Assembly: GCA_024231855.1 (NCBI GenBank)
Contig: JAAEQD010000360.1
Location: 1 to 49,012 of the forward strand
Length of the DNA stretch: 49,012 bases
DNA from: Candidatus Zixiibacteriota bacterium
Lineage (GTDB): Bacteria; Zixibacteria; MSB-5A5; UBA10806; 4484-95
Direction: 5' to 3'
The translations under genes were made by a program, and so were the position numbers. Below are positions 45,419 through 49,012 of this stretch, in pieces. The notes beneath the pieces were generated by a model that was given only the letters and a program-made list of their open reading frames with translations, had not been told where the DNA came from and searched no databases. The first letter of the stretch is position 1. The number at the start of each line of letters is the position of its first letter.

Positions 45419-46635
45419 AAATCTGTATAATTTTCCCTCTCGCGGATTAAATAATCCCTATTTCCTCTCACCAGCACCTCGGCTGATCTTAGGCGGCTGT
45501 TATAATTCGAGGCCATCGACTGACCATAAGCGCCGACAGTAAATAAACATAACAGATCGCCTTGATGCAAGGCCGATAATGCGGTTTTTTTGGAAAAAGT
45601 ATCCGAGCTTTCGCAAATTGGTCCGACTACATCGTATTTTGTAGACCGCCCTCCGCGTAATAGCACGGGCTCTATTCGATGGTCAGCATCATAAAGAGCC
45701 GGTCTAATTAAATCATTCATACCGGCATCGACAATAGCAAACTTCCTCGAATACCCAGTCTTTAGATATATAACTTTAGTGACCAGAACACCGGCATTGC
45801 CAACCAATGATCGGCCCGGCTCGACTATGAATTCGACTCCGAGGCCCTTCATCTGAGGCACCAACGCCTTAATATAATCGGAGGGTCCGGGAAGCTTTTG
45901 ATTTTTAGTAAAAGGCGCCGCCCAACCTCCTCCTAAGTCAATATGGCTTAAAACGATCCTTTGTTCCAATAATAATCTGAAAATGGCCTTTAATTTCCTG
46001 AAACCCTCCACGAAAGGCTTAACCGTTTGAATCTGAGAGCCTAAATGCATCGATATACCGACAGGCTTTAAACGATCGCTTTGAGATATGTATTTATAAA
46101 TTTTAATAGCCCGGCCGGCGGGGATACCGAACTTCTCGGTTTTCAGTCCGGTGGCTATATATTTGTGAGTTATTGGGTTGACGTCCGGGTTTAACCTGAG
46201 CGATATCGGCGCGGTTTTACCGAGTCGAGTGGCTATTTTCTCGATAAGTTCAAGCTCGTTCTCCGATTCTACTCCAAAAAACTCAAGTCCACCTTTCAAT
46301 GCTGCCTCGATTTCATCGGGCCTTTTGCCCGCGCCCGAGAAAATTACCCTTTTTATCCCGGCTTTGCGGGCCGCTTTGTACTCGCCCAATGAAACAACAT
46401 CGCAACCACCGCCCAAATCCGCGATAACCTTCAATAGAGTCAAATTGGAATTGGCCTTGGCCGAAAAAAATATGCTGTGAGGGATATCGCCAAATGCCCG
46501 GGAGGCGATCTTATAATGGCGGACGAATGTTCTTAAACTGTAGACATACAACGGCGTTCCATAGCGCTCGGCTAATCTGGTCAATGATACCGATTCGCAA
46601 AATAATTTACCGCTTTTTCTCGTAAAATAATCCAT
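45364..46635 (-). CDS. lysA: Diaminopimelate decarboxylase
   Basis: 423 residues of the fold III PLP family. The PLP lysine is Lys60 in FFSAKANSN; GGGCDVVSLGE, HLGSQI, EPGRSLVGNAG, GPICESSDTF and GAYGQSMASNYNSR are all present. It converts meso-DAP to L-lysine. It directly abuts dacB (start one base after its stop). Placement with wall recycling genes suggests use of DAP recovered from murein (inference). Confidence 0.96.
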   Translation of the reverse strand: MDYFTRKSGKLFCESVSLTRLAERYGTPLYVYSLRTFVRHYKIASRAFGDIPHSIFFSAKANSNLTLLKVIADLGGGCDVVSLGEYKAARKAGIKRVIFSGAGKRPDEIEAALKGGLEFFGVESENELELIEKIATRLGKTAPISLRLNPDVNPITHKYIATGLKTEKFGIPAGRAIKIYKYISQSDRLKPVGISMHLGSQIQTVKPFVEGFRKLKAIFRLLLEQRIVLSHIDLGGGWAAPFTKNQKLPGPSDYIKALVPQMKGLGVEFIVEPGRSLVGNAGVLVTKVIYLKTGYSRKFAIVDAGMNDLIRPALYDADHRIEPVLLRGGRSTKYDVVGPICESSDTFSKKTALSALHQGDLLCLFTVGAYGQSMASNYNSRLRSAEVLVRGNRDYLIRERENYTDLWRKQKLIDLKNLQKIKP

Positions 46636-48093
46636 CTAATAGTTCTCAATAACATGAACGCATAACTTATCCATCCAGTCATCTATCTCGTCTCTATTTG
46701 ATGAATAATTATTAATCATTAAAGAAAATGCAACCAATTTGTCAGTTCTTGTCGTCAAGTAACCCGCGAAAGTCCTCGTATTGGCTATTGAACCTGTCTT
46801 GGTCCTCATCTGGCTCGCTTGGGGATGATCTACAAGCCGCCTTCGAACACTGCGGTCAACGCCCGGGATAGCCAGAGATTCATAGTAATCATCGAAATTT
46901 GGAGAATCCCGCATATAATCAAGCAATTTTACGATAGCAGATGGGCTGGCTAGGTTCATATGCGATAAGCCTGAGCCATCATGGTAGAAAACATCATTGT
47001 CTGATATGCCTATGGATTCCAGCCAATCCCGTATCAGGCGCGTCGACATCCTGAACGATCCTTCGCCGCATATCTCTGCCCCCAATGTTTTCAATGTTAG
47101 TTCGGCAAATAGATTTTGACTATTTTTATTTATAACGGCAATTACCTCGCTCATCGGCAGGGATCGCCAGTTAAAAAGCCTGGTCAGGTTTTTATATTGA
47201 TACTTATCTAAAAGCTTGTCATTATCGATTTCTATAATTTTACCATTAAATTCAATCCCATCACTCCGTAAAATATCCTTGTAAATATTCGCGCAATAAA
47301 GATGTGGCTTATCTACAGATATATAATCGACCGTACCGTTTGTATCATCCAAAGCGATACCACCGAAAAACTCGACAATGTTCTTACCGGGATGACGATA
47401 AAAATCGAAAGTATTGATCAAGCCCGCCTTAATAGTCGAAGTATTATTAACAATATCAATATAATCAGTCTGAGGCATTATCTCCAACAGACAGGGATCT
47501 CCAATCTTTTTTGCCGGGTAAACACGCGTATCGACGCAGTTATCGTTGAAAGACAATGCCGAGACAGAACAGGCGTACCAGTAGGATAAATAGTCATGCG
47601 ACCAGCCCGGCGCCAATTCGTCAGGTTCGAAAAAGCTGTTGTCGATCACCAGATCACCCTTGATTTTCTTGATACCCCGAGCCTTCAGGCTATCGACCCA
47701 ACACGCGACAACCTCAGTTATAGATTCGCGGAAACGGCCGGATATTAACGGATCGCCGCCACCGGCGATAAGCAGATCGCCTTTCAGTTCGCCTTTCTTG
47801 GATATTTTACCATTGGTATAGAACGAGGTCTCAAACCGATAATCGGGACCCAGCATCTCCAACGCCGCGGCACTGGTAAATAGCTTCAGGTTCGAGGCCG
47901 TAGAAAATCTCAAATCCGGATTGAAAGCATAGATTGACGAATCGGATGAGAGGTCCTTGATTTCTATACCGATAAACGCGCCCTCCAAGGCATTATCCTT
48001 TATCAGATTGTCCAATGATGAATCAGCTAACGCGTTAGTTGATATACTTAACAAGATTAAAGCGAGTATTATTGTTAATTTTTTCATCTTCAT
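46636..48093 (-). CDS. dacB: D-alanyl-D-alanine carboxypeptidase/endopeptidase (PBP4 type, peptidase S13)
   Basis: 485 residues with a signal peptide (1-23). The penicilloyl-serine motifs are SNLK at 67-70, SGLSHMN region (SxN box) in the second half, and KTG in MRTKTGSIANTRTFAGYL. The long insertion between SxxK and SxN is characteristic of S13. It acts in the periplasm on peptide cross-links or D-Ala. It is the first gene of the wall operon. Its ATG lies five bases after a terminator-like hairpin, so no free space is left for a ribosome site outside that hairpin. Confidence 0.94.
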   Translation of the reverse strand: MKMKKLTIILALILLSISTNALADSSLDNLIKDNALEGAFIGIEIKDLSSDSSIYAFNPDLRFSTASNLKLFTSAAALEMLGPDYRFETSFYTNGKISKKGELKGDLLIAGGGDPLISGRFRESITEVVACWVDSLKARGIKKIKGDLVIDNSFFEPDELAPGWSHDYLSYWYACSVSALSFNDNCVDTRVYPAKKIGDPCLLEIMPQTDYIDIVNNTSTIKAGLINTFDFYRHPGKNIVEFFGGIALDDTNGTVDYISVDKPHLYCANIYKDILRSDGIEFNGKIIEIDNDKLLDKYQYKNLTRLFNWRSLPMSEVIAVINKNSQNLFAELTLKTLGAEICGEGSFRMSTRLIRDWLESIGISDNDVFYHDGSGLSHMNLASPSAIVKLLDYMRDSPNFDDYYESLAIPGVDRSVRRRLVDHPQASQMRTKTGSIANTRTFAGYLTTRTDKLVAFSLMINNYSSNRDEIDDWMDKLCVHVIENY

Positions 48094-48097
48094 TTAA

Positions 48098-48130
48098 AAA
48101 GCCCACCCACATGGAAGTGAGCGGGCTTTT
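48098..48130 (-). terminator. Terminator-like hairpin abutting dacB
   Basis: Minus strand AAAGCCCGCTCAC pairs with GTGGGTGGGCTTT (13 bp, two wobble pairs) around a six-base loop and ends in a U-rich run. It terminates the gene ending at 48151. The descending arm contains the only purine-rich segment before dacB. Confidence 0.85.
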
Positions 48131-48150
48131 AGTTTAATCAGCCAATTAAG

Positions 48151-49012
48151 CTATTGGCCAAATTCAGTCAGAATAGTCACGAATGTCTGTCGAATCCCAT
48201 CAGGAGGCATGGAATAGGTATCGAAATTCAACATTGCCGATACCGGTTCACCACTCCAGGATGTAATGTGTCCAATTATGCTCTCATAGTATGGAGCAGC
48301 CGGAGCGGAACCATCTACCCAGAGTCCCCATCTGAAAATCGGTTCGGTCGTAACGGTAGCATCGTTTCTCAGGAATGTCATGCCGGAGCAATAGTCATCC
48401 TGATCACCCTGCTTGGCTACGTCGATTTTCATCGAATCCGGTAGATCGAGCGTTGTCTCAGAATCCTTCATAACCCAGGTGAGCCACCATTCGTTAAACC
48501 AGGTTTCTTCATAGGAAGTATCGGCCGTAACCGAATCGGGGGTAACTATAAGAGTATCGTGCGCCACATCATCGAGCCACCATGTTGTATCGACAACATC
48601 GATAATCAAGCTATCGGAAACACCGAGGTACTCCGATTCGAAAGCGTCAGATGCGGGCGGGTTGCTGTCGTACATGTAGCCCAATGTCTGGGTACCGGTC
48701 AACAGAAGCTTACCACCGCCATCCATGAATTCCTTCAGAACGCCGCCGCCTTCAGCTCCGATGTCATACCAAAGCCTGTAGTTGCCATCGGCAGTGCCAA
48801 TCTCGGAATCGGCACACCAGACAATAACTTCGATTCCGGCCAGGTCGGCCAGCACGGGTACTCCTTGCACATCGTTGTCCCATTCGGCAAAGGCATAGCC
48901 TGCCAGAGCGTTGCGATAGAATTGCTTCTGATCGCGCTCCTTGGGCATATCGTTATTACCGTCGGCATCGGTGAACAGGTAATCGTCGATATAGAGAATC
49001 GTCGCGTCCTGA
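48151..49012 (-). CDS. Secreted hypothetical protein, 5' end outside window
   Basis: The frame is open from the right window edge to a TAG at 48151, giving at least 286 residues; an internal ATG at 48948 should not be taken as the start, because coding-like sequence (ATILYIDDYLFTDADGNND) continues upstream of it. The segment IEVIVWCADSEIGTADGNYRLW...LKEFMDGGGKLLLTGTQTLGYM resembles the Rossmann-like amidotransferase fold seen in some secreted proteins that begin with ILYIDDD. No sorting tail is present at this C-terminus. Exact family and function not recognised. Confidence 0.72.
   Translation of the reverse strand, partial: QDATILYIDDYLFTDADGNNDMPKERDQKQFYRNALAGYAFAEWDNDVQGVPVLADLAGIEVIVWCADSEIGTADGNYRLWYDIGAEGGGVLKEFMDGGGKLLLTGTQTLGYMYDSNPPASDAFESEYLGVSDSLIIDVVDTTWWLDDVAHDTLIVTPDSVTADTSYEETWFNEWWLTWVMKDSETTLDLPDSMKIDVAKQGDQDDYCSGMTFLRNDATVTTEPIFRWGLWVDGSAPAAPYYESIIGHITSWSGEPVSAMLNFDTYSMPPDGIRQTFVTILTEFGQ

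Overview
The window reads as chromosomal DNA of an uncultured Gram-negative bacterium. The evidence is a MurA gene, an LpxH-like lipid A enzyme, predicted outer-membrane barrels, and nine secreted proteins with the C-terminal YPNPFN...GVYFYRL...MVLLK type of type IX-secretion-like sorting tail. That tail, with moderate GC and long beta-propeller proteins, suggests a deep FCB-group lineage such as Zixibacteria, KSB1 or Marinimicrobia. This placement is inference; no rRNA or tRNA gene is present.

Layout. 1-1409: a 3'-truncated D,D-carboxypeptidase and a DUF72 protein (minus strand). 1600-6651: a minus-strand operon of four membrane proteins of unknown function (one FN3/DUF6754-like) ending with a Asp-box/M23 peptidase lipoprotein. 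6746-9891: purL with a near-consensus promoter, and a nucleotidyltransferase. 10038-13585: three tandem genes, each interrupted at codon 39 by an in-frame TGA followed at a fixed distance by the same 20-nt hairpin. I interpret them as thioredoxin-fold selenoproteins with a UxxC motif and sorting tails. 13674-15757: an outer-membrane barrel-like protein and a TlpA-type thioredoxin. 15767-25688: secreted metalloprotease, beta-propeller and beta-helix proteins with sorting tails; one (21611-22975) also carries a single in-frame TGA. 26233-30672: a large MA-type metalloprotease/propeller/barrel protein and murA. 30801-33237, plus strand: lpxH-like gene, two tautomerase paralogues and a SnoaL-like lipoprotein. 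33379-36489: sugar ABC importer (binding protein and two permeases) split by a palindromic repeat insertion. 36544-38574: an Asp-box-like protein and an SDR. 38641-48093, minus strand: an eight-gene wall-metabolism operon (dacB, lysA, alr, NlpC/P60, C39-like, LD-carboxypeptidase, dipeptide epimerase, amidase) resembling ykfABC-type muropeptide recycling joined to D-Ala and DAP/lysine metabolism. 48151-49012: the 3' part of a secreted protein.

The standout is the selenoprotein trio. Standard gene calling starts each gene at a later Met and loses the signal peptide and the UxxC active site. The predicted SECIS hairpin (7-bp perfect stem, GGUCUU loop, stem starting 16 nt after UGA) is identical in all three, although the surrounding codons have diverged. 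With the neighbouring TlpA and barrel genes, this suggests an exported, surface-directed selenium-dependent thiol redox system.
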